DNA from: Datisca glomerata
Taxonomy: Eukaryota > Streptophyta > Magnoliopsida > Cucurbitales > Datiscaceae
Reading direction: 5' to 3'
DNA: 64,000 nt
Assembly: GCA_003255025.1 (NCBI GenBank)
Contig: QANY01009110.1
Location: 558,001-622,000, forward strand
The notes beneath the pieces were generated by a model. That model did no database searches and was not told where the DNA came from. It was given only the letters and a program-made list of their open reading frames with translations. A program made the translations under genes and the position numbers. Below are positions 44,810 through 56,589 of this stretch, piece after piece. Within the stretch, counting starts at the first letter, position 1. The number at the start of each line of letters is the position of its first letter.

Positions 44810-46284
44810 ATGGAACCCAGGGGCATATCCACGTAGGCGAGTTTAACCCCTTAACAAAAACCCTGATATCCCTAAAAATCCCCAAAATATCCTAAAATCC
44901 CTAATTTCCCTAAAACTCATCTTCCTCACCCCCGAGCCAAACGGCGACTGAGCCCGACGGAGCCCTGCGACGACTGATCTGCGCGACTGCGAGGTACTCT
45001 CTCTCTCTCTCTGTTACGATTTTGCTCTCCCTCTCTCTCTGTGACTGTTACTATATATCTCTGTTACGATTCTGCTGCTCCTCTCTTGGTACGTCAATCA
45101 TCCTCTATTTTCAGTTCTTATCTGTGATTACTCATTCTCTGAACTATTTAATTTGGTTATTCCCTTCGATTTTCTTCCTACATCTGATTATGGCTTATTT
45201 TATGAGTTACAAAGACTGATAGTGGGTTCGAGGATTTGTGTTTTATGCCAAAAACAACGACTACAAGATTGTTCCCCAAATTTCCTAAAATTTGCTTTGG
45301 ATTGACTATTTGTTTGGTTTGGCTGTTCTTGTTGTTCTATATGTTTCTGGGATTCAAACTTCATTATTCGAAGTTATCATGTTGAATTTTCTGGTTCTGA
45401 GGTTTTCATTTGCAGTTATTCATTTTTGTCGAATTTTGAAGTCGCTGTTGCAGAGTTATGAAGTTTTAGTGTCCTTTAATGCATCTTTTTGCTTGAAACT
45501 ATGGATATTTCCCCCTGTAATTGTTGATTGTTCTTGTAGATTTGTTTGATTATCGATTTTGGTTTCCAATCTCTCTCTTGTTCTATCTCTCTCTAACTCT
45601 CTCAGTCCCTCTTTTTCGACCTAAAATGTATACCGTAAAAATAACATAAAATACATGGTGAAAATCATACGGTACAATGTACAAAATATACAAATAAAAA
45701 TATAATATATCGTAAAAAAAAGTGACTCCACTGAACAAATTTTCTGGCTCCGCCCCTGTTGAATCAAACCTGTTCTAGATTGTGTAATCCAAGATGTTTC
45801 TACCGCACATATTGACTTCTTGCTGTTTGTGTAATTCTCAGCTAATTTGCTGTGATTATGTCCATGAGTGAGCGAAGTACATGTTAAACTGCTTGCAATT
45901 TTATGCTATACGATTTAATTTCTATTCCATTAATGGAGTATATTTCGTATTATTTGTGCAAATTGTCTTGGATCTTCATACAACCTTTTAACTCATACAA
46001 CACCAACTATATAATCGAGTTCAATTTGCTCCAGTCTAGTCTGACAGATTTCGTACAGTCCTATCCCGGTGACAACATAGCACAAATAGATTTGTGGACA
46101 CAAAACAAAAGACATGCAGCTTTAGACCAAGGAGGAGGGGGATGAGAGTACTTTTACTTTTAGTTGCTACTAATTTTAGCATAGAGAAATGTTAGATATT
46201 GCTTGGTAAGATGGTTATGAACTTTGAAGTGTCTTCTAATGCTGTGACAACGAAGGATTTTGTGTATTTTGGAATAGAGTGTAA

Positions 46285-46978
46285 GTTTTTTTTGGTAAGT
46301 AAGATATGTATTAGAAACAAAACCCCGAGGCAGGATAATTACAACCTAGAAGATTGATATGAACAAAAAACATGTAATCCATTCACCCAGTCCTTCTCAA
46401 AATCTAAACCAGGGAATAGAACCTCCACCCATTCTTTAAGAATACAAGTGAAGAAAAAGAAAACTTCACAAAAAGGATTCTCAATCCCCTCAAAAACCCT
46501 CATATTCCTTTCATGCCAAATAACCCAAAAAGACATGAATGAGAGCTGCCGAAAAAGAACTATCTAACAAGCCCCCATTTAGATGCTGCCAACCAAAAAC
46601 CAGATTCATGATAGAGCTGGGCATTGTCCATTTGATGGAAAGACTATCCAGCAACTTCCCCCAAAGCTCCCAAGAGAACAGACAATGGATAAAAACGTGA
46701 AAATTTGACTCTTTTGCCTTCTTGCACAAAACACATCTATTTGGAGTACTCAAACTTCTCCTCTGTAAGTTGTCAATAGTTAAGTTAGCGTTCCAAACAG
46801 AGCTCCACAAGAGGAAAGCAAATTTTGGGGGGGCTTTCGATTTCCAAATACTCTTCCACGGAAAAGAGTCTTCTCCTTCGCCATTGGAATCTAACAACAT
46901 ATAAAAATTCTTCACCGAGAAGGAAGGGTTTCCCAATTTTATCAAACCGACCGAGTCCTCCTTCCCAATAGAATGCAA
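46285..46978 (-). pseudogene. 5'-truncated LINE 3' end with zf-RVT domain
   Basis: The minus-strand open piece 46978-46511 encodes the zinc-binding reverse-transcriptase domain (zf-RVT) at the C terminus of plant L1-type LINEs: WKSIWKSKAPPKFAFLLW, then NRCVLCKKAKESNFHVFIHC with the Cys/His set. The frame shifts into FWVIWHERNMRVFEG, the usual end. The 3' tail reads ATCTTACTTACCAAAAAAAA (at 46305-46286 on minus). Flanking AATAGAGTGTAAGTT (46273) and AATAGAATGCAAATT (46967) could be a decayed TSD. Confidence 0.85.
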
Positions 46979-47385
46979 ATTATGTTGACAATGTCATTTC
47001 AGATAACAGTGTCTAGAGATTGCTTCTATTTTTTTAATTGTTGGAGTAACAGAAGTTGAATTATTTTATCACGAAAATCTTAGAGGTCATGTCTTACCAC
47101 TTACACGCGCACCGGTGCAGAGCCTTAGTTACCTAGTTCTTACTGCACATTTTGTTGACAAGAATTCTATGTAGAAATAACTAACTTTTTCTGACTCGTA
47201 GTCATCAGGGAGAGACAAAATTTATGGCCATATAAAAAGGACATCAAAGTTCAAGACCCTAGAATGTATCCTTTAACCAAAAATAAGTTCTCTAGAAACC
47301 TTTCTTTAACGTAAATACAAAGTAATCACTAACTGCTGAAGACTCGCTGTACCCCACAAAGAGCTGCTTTTACAAAATTTAAAAT

Positions 47386-47640
47386 TAGTGGAACATGGAA
47401 ATCGTGGGTTTGCAATTAGCAAATATACATTGTGAAGGAGAAGAAAAAGAGGATGAGGACTCGCAAAATTTTGAAAAGTCACAGTGAAGAGGTAAAGAAT
47501 AACAGCATGGTACAGCATATAAGTTTCAGAAGAATTTTTTCTGGAAATTAGATGCAGAAGAAATTAATATATCTTACTCTAATATCATTCATCAGTTTCA
47601 TGGCCTCCATGTTATATATAACCTTCCTCATCCACAAGAG
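47386..47640 (-). pseudogene. Fragment of BCCP: exon 5 and adjoining intron
   Basis: The minus strand 47640-47580 reads like BCCP exon 5 around the biotin site (EAMKLMN encoded as GAGGCCATGAAACTGATGAA), with the next codons diverged, and continues into sequence matching the BCCP intron after exon 5 (compare 53825-54040: AAGAGGTAAA, CATATAAGTTT, AGAAGAAA). Upstream exon sequence is partly lost. It is a decayed duplicate of a piece of the gene 6.4 kb away and has no full reading frame. Confidence 0.8.
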
Positions 47641-48169
47641 AACACCAAAGCAGATAGACTTTCAAACAATAACATTAGTCTAATTAATGTGATTTAAAGT
47701 AGTATTTTTTTAATGCATGAAATGTTTTTAAACAAAGCACTCACAAAACTCACCCTACGGTACTTTTGGTTAATTGGTTGTAGTTTAATTAATCAATGTG
47801 AATTTGTTTCTTTGCCGTTTCAATCCAATACATTTAAAGAGACATTTGAATGGAATATTTGATTGTCAATTTGGGACTTTCCATTCCCATTCTCTTCCCT
47901 TTTTATTTTACTTCAAATTCATTTCCTTTTGCGTTAATGACCCATAAATGTTTGTTCTTTTAATTAGACATTTTATAGCAATTCCAATTTCTCCCTCTCC
48001 TTTTTCAGTTTTGTATGTGGTATTAGATTATTTTGTTGTAGCAAAAGGCAACAAATATGTATAAACATAAAGTTTAGTAGAATAAAATGTGATAAATATG
48101 TACAAACATGAGATCCAATGTGTACATTTATAAGCATAAACACTACTCGTGAATTTACATTGCAGAAGA

Positions 48170-50098
48170 ATGGGTCTGAAGCTATTTGATGCCAGTGAGT
48201 CTGACAATGAAGTTGTGTCAAAGATTGAAATCAACCGTGAGTATGCTAAGAGGTATGAACACAACAAAAAGCGTGAGGACCTCCATCGCTTAGAAGAAAT
48301 GAAGAAGAAGGGCTTGATTCAAGACTCTGATTCTGAATCTGGATTTTCCTCTTCAGAAGAAGAAGATGAAGACAACAACGATTTACTCCAGGGGAATGTG
48401 GAGTTCTTTGATGCACTAATCAAGATTAAGAAGCAGGATCCTATCATAAAACAAAAGGATGTTAAGCTTTTTGATTCAGAAGAGAGTAAGAAAAGCGAAC
48501 AAAATAATGGGGTAAGAGGTCATGAGAAGGAGAAGAAGAAGAAAAGTATGTATTTGAAAGATGTGGTGGCAAAGCATTTGATTGAGGAAGGTGCAGAATT
48601 TTTGGAGAAAGAGAGTTTAGGTCTGAAAAGTTACAATGATGAGCAAGAAGAGATTCGGAAGGCCTTTCTGGAGGCTGTAAAGGAGGACGATGATGAGGAG
48701 GAGGGGTTGTTGAAAGTGAAGGAAATAGGTGGGAAGGAAGAGGAGGAGGAGGTTATTGGGGACTTGGAGCAAAAGTTGGATGAGTATTTTGGTCAAGGGA
48801 ATGGAGAACTGGATGAGAATGCAAGGTTTTTGAAGGAGTACTTTATGAATAAATTGTGGTTGGATAAAGATAAGGGTAAAGACAGGAAGGTCAAGGAGGA
48901 CGAGCTGGAGATGGTATCGGAGGACGAGGCTGAGATTGAGAGACAAGAGGAGTACGAGTATAGGTTTCAGGAAAATGTAGGGGATAGGATATTGGGGCAC
49001 AGTAGGAAGACCGAGGGGTCAGTGCGGAAGAAGAAGAATGCAAGGAAGGATCAAAGGAAGAGTAAAGAGGAGAGGATGGAGATAGCAAGGATAGAGAGGG
49101 AGGAGGAGTTGAAGCACTTGAAAAATTTGAAGAAGGATGAGGTAAAAGAAAAGCTCAGGAAGATCAGGGAGACAGCAGGGATCGAGGATGAGATTTGTCT
49201 ATTGAATGCAAAAGATTTGGACGAGGAGTTTGATCCTAAGGAATATGATAGGATGATGAAAGCTGCATTTGGAGAAGAGTATTATGAGAAGGACGATGTT
49301 GACCCGAACTTCGGTAGTGATGGGGATGATGCAGATGTTGGCGAGATCGATAAACCAGATTTTGAGGAGGAGGATGAACTGCTTGGACTGCCAAAAGGGT
49401 GGAATAAATGTGGATCGAGTGATGGATTCTTAGCTGCTCGAGAAAGGAGTTTAAAGCATAAAATTGATGACCCTGAAGAGGAAGAGGAAGAGGAAGAGGA
49501 AGAGGAAGAGGAAGAGGAAGAGGAAGAGGAAGAGGAAGAAAAAGATGATGAAGATGGTAAGCGGAAGAGGAAGCGTAAATTAGCTCTTTACAAGAAAGCT
49601 AGAGAGGCAATGATGGAGGAGTATTATAAGTTGGATTACGAGGATGCAATTGGAGATTTGAAGACTAGGTTTAAGTATGCTAAAATTAAACCTAACAGAT
49701 ATGGAATGAGCGCTGCTGAAATATTGGCAATGGATGACAAGGAGTTGAACCAATACGTGTCTTTAAAAAAGCTTGCTCCTTACAAGGAGGAAGAGTGGAA
49801 GGTGCCTAATAGCACCAGATACCAAATGAAAATGAGAGCTAAGGAGCTCCTCAGAGGAGGAAAAATGGAAAACCAGAAGGGTGGTAAGAAATCGAAGGAC
49901 GACGTAAACAATTCCACTTCCTTAATCCCTGCGACAGATGATAAGAAAAAGCAAGTTGAGGAACCGAATAGTGATATGGCTAAAATGTCTAGAACGGCCA
50001 GGAGAAGGCGGCGCCAAGCGGAACTTAAATTGTCTCACTCTAGACTGTGGGCCTATGGGAAAATAGACTCTAAACCTAAGAAAAAAGCTAAGCACTGA
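48170..50098 (+). CDS. KRI1: KRI1 homologue, nucleolar ribosome-biogenesis protein
   Basis: A 642-residue, highly charged protein starting MGLKLFDASESD. I chose this ATG because an in-frame upstream ATG (48149) lies before a probable splice acceptor (TTGCAG at 48160-48165). Family marks: the N-terminal GLKLFD..ESD start, long acidic/lysine-rich coiled-coil-like stretches, the Kri1-like core with EEFDPKEYDRMMKAAFGEEY and DELLGLPKGW (about residues 350-410), a poly-Glu tract (about 435-457), and the conserved C-terminal domain with YEDAIGDLKTRFKYAKIKPN and MDDKELNQYVSLKKLAPY (about 487-540). In yeast Kri1 binds Krr1 and is required for 40S ribosomal subunit assembly. The coding part has no introns. 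The lysine-rich end fits nucleolar targeting. Confidence 0.93.
   Translation: MGLKLFDASESDNEVVSKIEINREYAKRYEHNKKREDLHRLEEMKKKGLIQDSDSESGFSSSEEEDEDNNDLLQGNVEFFDALIKIKKQDPIIKQKDVKLFDSEESKKSEQNNGVRGHEKEKKKKSMYLKDVVAKHLIEEGAEFLEKESLGLKSYNDEQEEIRKAFLEAVKEDDDEEEGLLKVKEIGGKEEEEEVIGDLEQKLDEYFGQGNGELDENARFLKEYFMNKLWLDKDKGKDRKVKEDELEMVSEDEAEIERQEEYEYRFQENVGDRILGHSRKTEGSVRKKKNARKDQRKSKEERMEIARIEREEELKHLKNLKKDEVKEKLRKIRETAGIEDEICLLNAKDLDEEFDPKEYDRMMKAAFGEEYYEKDDVDPNFGSDGDDADVGEIDKPDFEEEDELLGLPKGWNKCGSSDGFLAARERSLKHKIDDPEEEEEEEEEEEEEEEEEEEEEEKDDEDGKRKRKRKLALYKKAREAMMEEYYKLDYEDAIGDLKTRFKYAKIKPNRYGMSAAEILAMDDKELNQYVSLKKLAPYKEEEWKVPNSTRYQMKMRAKELLRGGKMENQKGGKKSKDDVNNSTSLIPATDDKKKQVEEPNSDMAKMSRTARRRRRQAELKLSHSRLWAYGKIDSKPKKKAKH
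49474..49540 (+). repeat. In-frame (GAAGAG)n microsatellite encoding poly-Glu
   Basis: About 67 bases of GAGGAA hexamers within KRI1, giving an uninterrupted run of about 22 Glu. Length changes by multiples of three would only alter the acidic run. Confidence 0.95.
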
Positions 50099-51187
50099 AG
50101 ACAGAGAAGTAGTTTGGTGAGTCATCTTTTAATCTTTCATGAACTAATACGTAGTTTTTGGTTATATTGATTGTTCACCTCTGTTTGATGCCTATTTTCT
50201 TTTTCGAGCATATATGATGTCATGAATTAACTGGTTAACGTTAAGTAAAAGACGTCATAAATCACTTCAATGGACATGCTTGTCACAGAAAAAAATTGAC
50301 ACATGTAAATAATGTTATGAACAAACAATTACTCCAAGTCCATATTAGTACCTAATTATTTTTATGAAGCCTCATAACTGGAAACCATCATGGTTAACGA
50401 GTATAAGCAAATTACTTAGTTTCATATATTTTTAATTAACTAATGTGGTTTTTTCAAGAAATATATGGGTAGGAAGTCTTTTGACTGATTGTCATTAAGA
50501 TGCTTATAGCATGCGTCTTGATATTTGAAGTTTAAAGAAAAACGATTATCTTGAAAATGGAGCTGCTTTTGCATTGCTTCTGAGATGTAAGATTGTTCTT
50601 ATGAATAGACGAGACGGAACTAAATTGTCTTCTATATATTTGGGAAATGGTGAAGTGGATCCTAGTCGGTTGAGATGTAGGATGCAGCATTTTGTTTTCT
50701 GCACCTTATATTTGTTTTTGAAAGATAAGTTTTGAACATGCAAGGACACAGTTGAACATCGTCTATCATGCAAGCTTTTCCTATATATAGTTCTCTTTGT
50801 TCTTCATTTTTTAACATGTGTGTTTCTTACAGCTTACTCTTAACTATCATATTTCAGAATTTCGGATTATCATATAGTTTTTATTGCTGTGGAGATTGAG
50901 ATGGCTCATGAAGAAGAGTTCTGTTTGAGATCCCTGATATTGAACCAGTTAAAGGCAATTCCATCATCAACCTTCTTGTTGACTTTCAAATACTTTTCTC
51001 CTCATCCTTAGGCAAAGGAGCAGAAAACTACACCAAGTTCTAACTTAAAAACTTCTACTTTATTCTCTCTTGCATGAGGAATTAAATTTTGATATGACAT
51101 TTAGTGTATCTATATCTATCTACCATCAGTGCATGAGGTCTTATGTTTTTCACCTTGTAGTAGTGTTGATAATGATTTTCTCGGATA
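50099..51187. other. Intergenic, 3' of KRI1
   Basis: 3' untranslated and AT-rich intergenic DNA up to the hAT element. No gene or repeat stands out. Confidence 0.5.
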
Positions 51188-51195
51188 CTTTGTAT

Positions 51196-52124
51196 TAGGG
51201 GTGTTAACGATTCAGTTCGGTTGATTTTTTGAAGAAAAATTAAACCGAATCGAAAGTTTTGGTTAGACGATATGCTGAACTGAATTAAACCGTGAATCTA
51301 ATATGAACCTACGGTTTGGATCAGCGGTTCAGCATCAGATTCAGATTAAGAAATTTCATACCTCCATTCACAAATTCACTAATCAGATTCACATACTCAG
51401 ATGCACAAATTCACAGATCCAGAATCAGCATTCACAAATTTTTCACTAATTACCCAACTTTAGATGCACAAATTCACATATTTGTTTTAGATACACAAAT
51501 TTCAAAGAAATTTCTAACCCTACCATGCAAAATTTCATTACAACGCTCAATGAGATGCGAAGGAAATGAGAAGGAAGACTCAAACCCATAAGATTTTCGG
51601 GAAGAAGGAGAAAGGAGAAGGAAGAACTTGGAAGGAGAAAGAACGAACCCGAAGTAAGTGAGAAGGCAGAAGAAGGAAGAAGGAAGGCCAAAAGAAGGAG
51701 AAAGCAGAATGAACCCGAAGCATGTGAGAAGGCAGAAGACTGTTGTCGTTTTGGTCCTTCATTTGGAGGAGGCGGTCGTGATTTTGGAGGAGAAGCCTCT
51801 GGCCTCTTCGGCTATTTCTTCCATTTCAACTCATGGAGAGTTGAATGGATTTTTGAGAATGAGGGAGAAAGAGAGCAAAGAAAGAGAGGAGCGGGAGAAG
51901 GGGTTCTGGACCTTCTAGTATGTTCTTCGGCGCTGATATGTGTTAGGGTTATCTGAAATTTTAGGGGTATATATTGTCAGTACGATTCGGTTCAAATTGG
52001 ATAAAATTTTGAACCGAAACTTCGATTCTTCATTAAATACGAATCGAATTGAACCGTAGATATCCGTAAAATTGACTGAATCGGTTATTTTCGATTCGGT
52101 TCGGTACAACTTTGAACACCCTTA
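51196..52124. mobile_element. hAT-type non-autonomous element, 929 bp
   Basis: Perfect 8-bp target-site duplication CTTTGTAT at 51188-51195 and 52125-52132. Termini TAGGGGTGTTAAC and, in reverse complement, TAAGGGTGTTCAAAG. Subterminal CAGTTCGGTT/ATTCGGTTCGG repeats in inverted arrangement, as in the element at 42172-43360. The interior is purine-rich (GAAGGAGAAAG) and has no transposase. Confidence 0.9.
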
Positions 52125-52132
52125 CTTTGTAT

Positions 52133-53343
52133 CATTACAATACTTAAAATGATGGAAATGGTTCTTTTCACAAAATATAAATGATGGAAATGGTTAAACC
52201 CTCATCTCCTACACATTTTAACTACAAAAAGAAAGGGTTAAACCACGCCCAATCGAGCAAGAGTAACATATGCCAGCTAAATGATCATCATTCATGATAC
52301 TTTAAAAACAACATGCCAGCTATTACTCAGTTTTAAAAATTATTATTTATAATTTAATTTTTTTAATTAGGTCTTTTGACTGCGTAGAATTTTAACAAAT
52401 TATTAACTGTCTTTTAATTTTTTTTGTTAGATTTTATGTCGCTTAAAATCGGTTAAATTTATCTTTTTTACGTACGACATTTGCATGTTATCATTTTTCA
52501 ATAAGTTTCATGTTTTAAATTTCATGTGAAAATTGAAATTTTCGTTAAATTTTGATTCCGCTTGATACACTCTTAATTTCTAATACATATTCATAAATTC
52601 AAAATACTTGTGAAGGATTTTGAGTATTTATACGCTCTCAATTTAATAATATTTTAGGTATTTTGTCTCAGCTAAACACTCACTACTAGCAATATTTTAT
52701 AATGTAATAAACTTGTATATTATAATACAACAATATGCAATACTTTAAAATTTATGCCATATAAGTTAACAGCAGAAAGCTCTCACTTCAATCTTTCAAA
52801 TTGAGCTTGAATCATCATTCAAGTCTTTTCTCAAAACTATGCTCCAATTCTTTTAAAAGAACAAATATCACACCAATCTTTTGTAAAACATAGGAGTTTT
52901 TTCTTTTTTAAATATAGTATTCTCGCCAAGAATACTCACATTATTTTTATTATTCTTCTACATATTTGATTATCACATATTAGCCATCTAAAAAAAATAA
53001 AAATTGACGCGGGGAAATGGAATACTGAAAATTCTCGAATGTGAGAAAAGCTTCAATTCCAATTTCCATAGAGCATATTAACATTCAAAAATATTGATAC
53101 CAGCTGTACCAAACAAATTATAACAATGATAACAGTAATCACACTTGCAATATCTGGAGATTAGGACTCTCAACTATATGACCCAAAAGTTTGATGCAAA
53201 ACATAAGAGAATGAAATGAATAATGCCCAACCATACTTCTATCTACCTACAGCTCATTCCAGACAAAACATTCTACCACAATAGAATTATCCATGAAAAT
53301 CCCATCTTTTGATCTCAGTCCTGCCCCATGCATCAGTCAAGCT
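52133..53343. other. AT-rich intergenic, 3' of BCCP
   Basis: Low-complexity AT-rich DNA without recognisable genes. The 3' UTR of the minus-strand BCCP gene must lie in the right part. Confidence 0.5.
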
Positions 53344-55049
53344 CTAAGGTTCGATGATCAACAGAGGCTGAAATGAGACCAGACAAATATGAAATCAACA
53401 GAAGCTTAAATGTATGTACTAATGAGCATTACTGGTAATTCATCAGATACCCACCGTATCAACGCTTACTGGCTTTCCATCTTCTGCGAGGATCTCGACT
53501 ATGGTGCCTGATTGATCAGCCTGAAATAAAACAATAAACCACAGCCGATATTACATGATAATTCTTCTGTCTGGTAAAAATTCGGATGCAGAAATATCCG
53601 ATTAACATATATGTGTCAAAAGGGTAAACGTTTTCTTCATGAATTCATAAATGATAACCATTAGTATACCATCAATCTTCTGTTTGAATTGAGGACAAAA
53701 CAAGAGAAAATGTTATATCTAAATGATATCTCAGAATGACAATCTGATAGCTCTACTGAGTTTTTTTATGTTGCTTTGTATTTAAATCAATCCATAGTAT
53801 TATTAATGTTCATAAAGCAATTATAGTGGAATTTGATAATCAAGTTTTGCAATTAGAAAATGTAATTGGGGAGTGGAAAGAAACAGATAACAAGGGCTTG
53901 CTAAATTATGAACAAAGCGTCCCATGAAGAGGTAAAAATATAACATGTTCCAACATATAAGTTTAGGCACAGAAGAAACATAGCTTACTTCGATCTCGTT
54001 CATCAATTTCATGGCCTCTATGATACATATAACCTGTCCCTTCTGCACTTTGTCTCCAACCTAGAGAGGAAAAACTGAAATAAAATTCAAGATAAAAGAA
54101 AAATATGAAAACAAAAGAAAACATGTCATCAGTTTATAGCATGTCACCAACTACGGAAGAGGTAAATATCACTAACTACGGAAGATTCACCTTTACAAAT
54201 GGTGGTTCACCCGGTGCTGGACTTCTATATAATGTCCCTGCCATTGGGCACTTAAAAGGAGGAAGTGATGACTTGGCTGGCTTGGCAACAGAGGGAGAAG
54301 AAGATCGCAATTGACTCACAGCCGGAGAAGCTGGGACAGATGCAGGGGCGGTCATAGGTGGGGATGGTGGTGCTACTGGTGGAGAGGGTGAATATATCAT
54401 GGTCGGTGGAGCAGGAGAGGGTGGCTGTGGTAAGGCCTCCTTTTTACGGATTACCACTTCACAATCAAGTTGTTTCAACTGCAACTCCACGATATCTCTT
54501 GAATCGACAAGCCTATAAGAAAGCTTATATGATATGTTATTCCCCTTTCACACAAGTGAAGGTGAAAAAAAATAATTAACCTGTCTTTCTTACTTGACCA
54601 GGCTTGCAACCTGAGAAATGAACTCGGAGACTGATTCTTCTGTAGCCAAAACTGTATTAGAAGGATCCTTTGATTGGTCTGCATCCTTCACTTCCAAAGC
54701 TGGTACGTCTGATTTGGCTGGAGGAGTATTTGCAGCATTGGAGGATCCATCAATGGGAACCTTGTAGGCAACAGATGACCCCAAAAGCATGTCTACGAAT
54801 GAACGAATATTTGAAAACAGATCTTCTAATGAAAACCATTGAAAGGGTCTTACCTCATTTAACTGTGCTTGTACCACAACTGCTCGTCTCTGTCTCAACT
54901 GCAAGCCCAACAACAGAACGAAAAAGTCAAGACTTTCATTATTCTTAATATTTACTGGGGTTCAATTGCCTAACACTAAAGGAGGGGGGGATTATAAAAG
55001 GACTCAAAAGTAGTCATGAGTATTTTAGTAAAAGCTAGAGACCCTATGT

Positions 55050-55084
<35 letters not shown>

Positions 55085-56431
55085 TGTAGACTACGCAGTT
55101 GGCAGGACATCTTATCTAAGTTCTGGTTTGCATCAACCAGGAGTTGAATAAGTATGTTTGACGAAAGGTTTGTCTGCTTATCCACCAAGTCTGAAAAATA
55201 CACTCAAATTAACCATTCTGGTAGTATGAAAGTACAGATACGTCTGAGCATAATAGTAACTTCTTTCTCAAAATGGGCAGCGACTGGATTACTAATTACT
55301 TATTATTTGAAACTGATTTTCAATAAGCTAGACATGCATCCCTTCATGTACAAGTGTAATTATTCAGCTTCGTAAGACAATCCTTCTGTGCAGATGCATG
55401 CCACATACAACTTCGTCCAATAGAACCGTGCTGCGCTCTTTCTCTATTTTCAGAGTATAAATTAAGCGAAGCCTAAAAACTGCAAATGAACAAATATATA
55501 ATCAGTAGTTCCAATGATGCAGCTTGTGCAGCACCGAGAATTGAGACCCTACTACATACTACTCGGAGTTACTGGGGAGACATGTGGTAGATGATTCAAT
55601 AATGACCTCCGGGACTGGAACAATCTTGTTTCAAGGAGTTGATAAACCACTTAAAGCTGAAAGACATTTTCTCCATAGCAATTTCCACCTACTCCCATTT
55701 TAAGAACTCACAGTTTATTGTGATTAAGTATATCTTGAGTCAGAATGAAGAAGGGGATAGTTATTTGCAATGCTTTAAGTGATCGTTACGACCAGGAAGA
55801 AATGAAGAATCATATTCCCTAGTATGGATAACCATCAGCGAGTTGCCTCCAATATAGATATAGTATAATTCTTACAGTTACAGGGTTAAAAACTGAACTT
55901 CAGCCAAATCAATATGTTCCATTGACGTTTCAATATTATCAATTAATTCCTCAAACAAGAGAATTGTAATGCTGTTGTCGAAATTCAAACATGATCACAT
56001 GTCTACTAGTCTTATTTCCATACATGCTCTCATCCCATCATCAAAATTAAAATAGGTACGAGACTCTTCGTCTCCAACATGGATTCGGTTCAAATCAAGC
56101 TCTACAGTATCCGAAAATGACTCTAAATTTCTATCTTTAGAATATGCTTTTACCAAACCTTTCGATGAGGAGAATGATAAATCGTTCACTATACTAAGAA
56201 ACAAAAATGGTACACAAAAGCCGTGCTTGAATTCCAAGAAAAATACATATTTTAGGGGGCGAGAGAGAGAGATTGAAATTGAATTACCTTGGTAAAAATT
56301 CGGAGCTGGGGTTTATGAGAGAGATGGAAAGAGAGTAAAGAATGAGAAGAATCGCGTTCACCAGTATTGTTAAGATGAAATGCGGCTGTGACTTTGGTCA
56401 GAGTAGAAGCTGAAGCCAGAGACGAAGCCAT
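53344..56431 (-). CDS. BCCP: Biotin carboxyl carrier protein of plastid acetyl-CoA carboxylase, seven exons
   Basis: Minus-strand exons 56431-56288, 54898-54854, 54760-54594, 54512-54191, 54060-53989, 53520-53455 and 53367-53344 total 840 bases, giving 279 residues. All introns have GT/AG and phases fit. Features: a Ser/Thr-rich transit peptide (about 1-55), then SEFISQVASLV and LVDSRDIVELQLKQLDCEV, a Pro/Ala-rich flexible linker (about 145-195), SPAPGEPPFVKVGDKVQKG, and the biotinyl site EAMKLMNEIE with the Lys that receives biotin, ending LIIEP. The protein carries CO2 between biotin carboxylase and carboxyltransferase in the heteromeric plastid ACCase, the first step of fatty-acid synthesis. 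Introns 1 (1.39 kb) and 5 (468 bases) are the longest. The gene looks complete. Confidence 0.97.
55050..55082. repeat. (GA)n microsatellite in BCCP intron 1
   Basis: About 33 bases of AG dinucleotides within the first intron. Confidence 0.9.
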
Positions 56432-56475
56432 TGATTCCAGATAGGAAAAGTGCAATACAGAGAGCAAGAAATGTA

Positions 56476-56480
<5 letters not shown>

Positions 56481-56512
<32 letters not shown>
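56481..56512. repeat. (GA)n, CT-rich leader of BCCP
   Basis: About 32 bases of GA on the plus strand, i.e. a (CT)n tract on the coding strand about 50 bases upstream of the BCCP start codon. CT-rich leaders like this are common in plant 5' UTRs. Confidence 0.85.
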
Positions 56513-56516
<4 letters not shown>

Positions 56517-56589
56517 GGAGACTGGGAGAGAGCTTAGAAGAGTCCGTCTGGTTAGCTGTTTACGAACGAGTTGCAGACTGAGGGAGTAA

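Larger units (their letters stand above)
44940..48166 (+). other. Likely 5' UTR exon and long leader intron of KRI1
   Basis: GC-rich sequence at 44930-44993 (CGGCGACTGAGCCCGACGG) followed by GCGAG/GTACTCTCTCTCT looks like a non-coding first exon with its donor. The acceptor would be TTTACATTGCAG at about 48154-48165, four bases before the KRI1 ATG. This is inference from composition and splice-like signals. The interval also contains a LINE fragment and a copy of part of BCCP, both on the minus strand. Confidence 0.4.

Noticed and set aside
48617..49088. Minus-strand Leu/Ser-rich ORFs inside KRI1
   Set aside because: Shadows of the GA-rich coding strand of KRI1.
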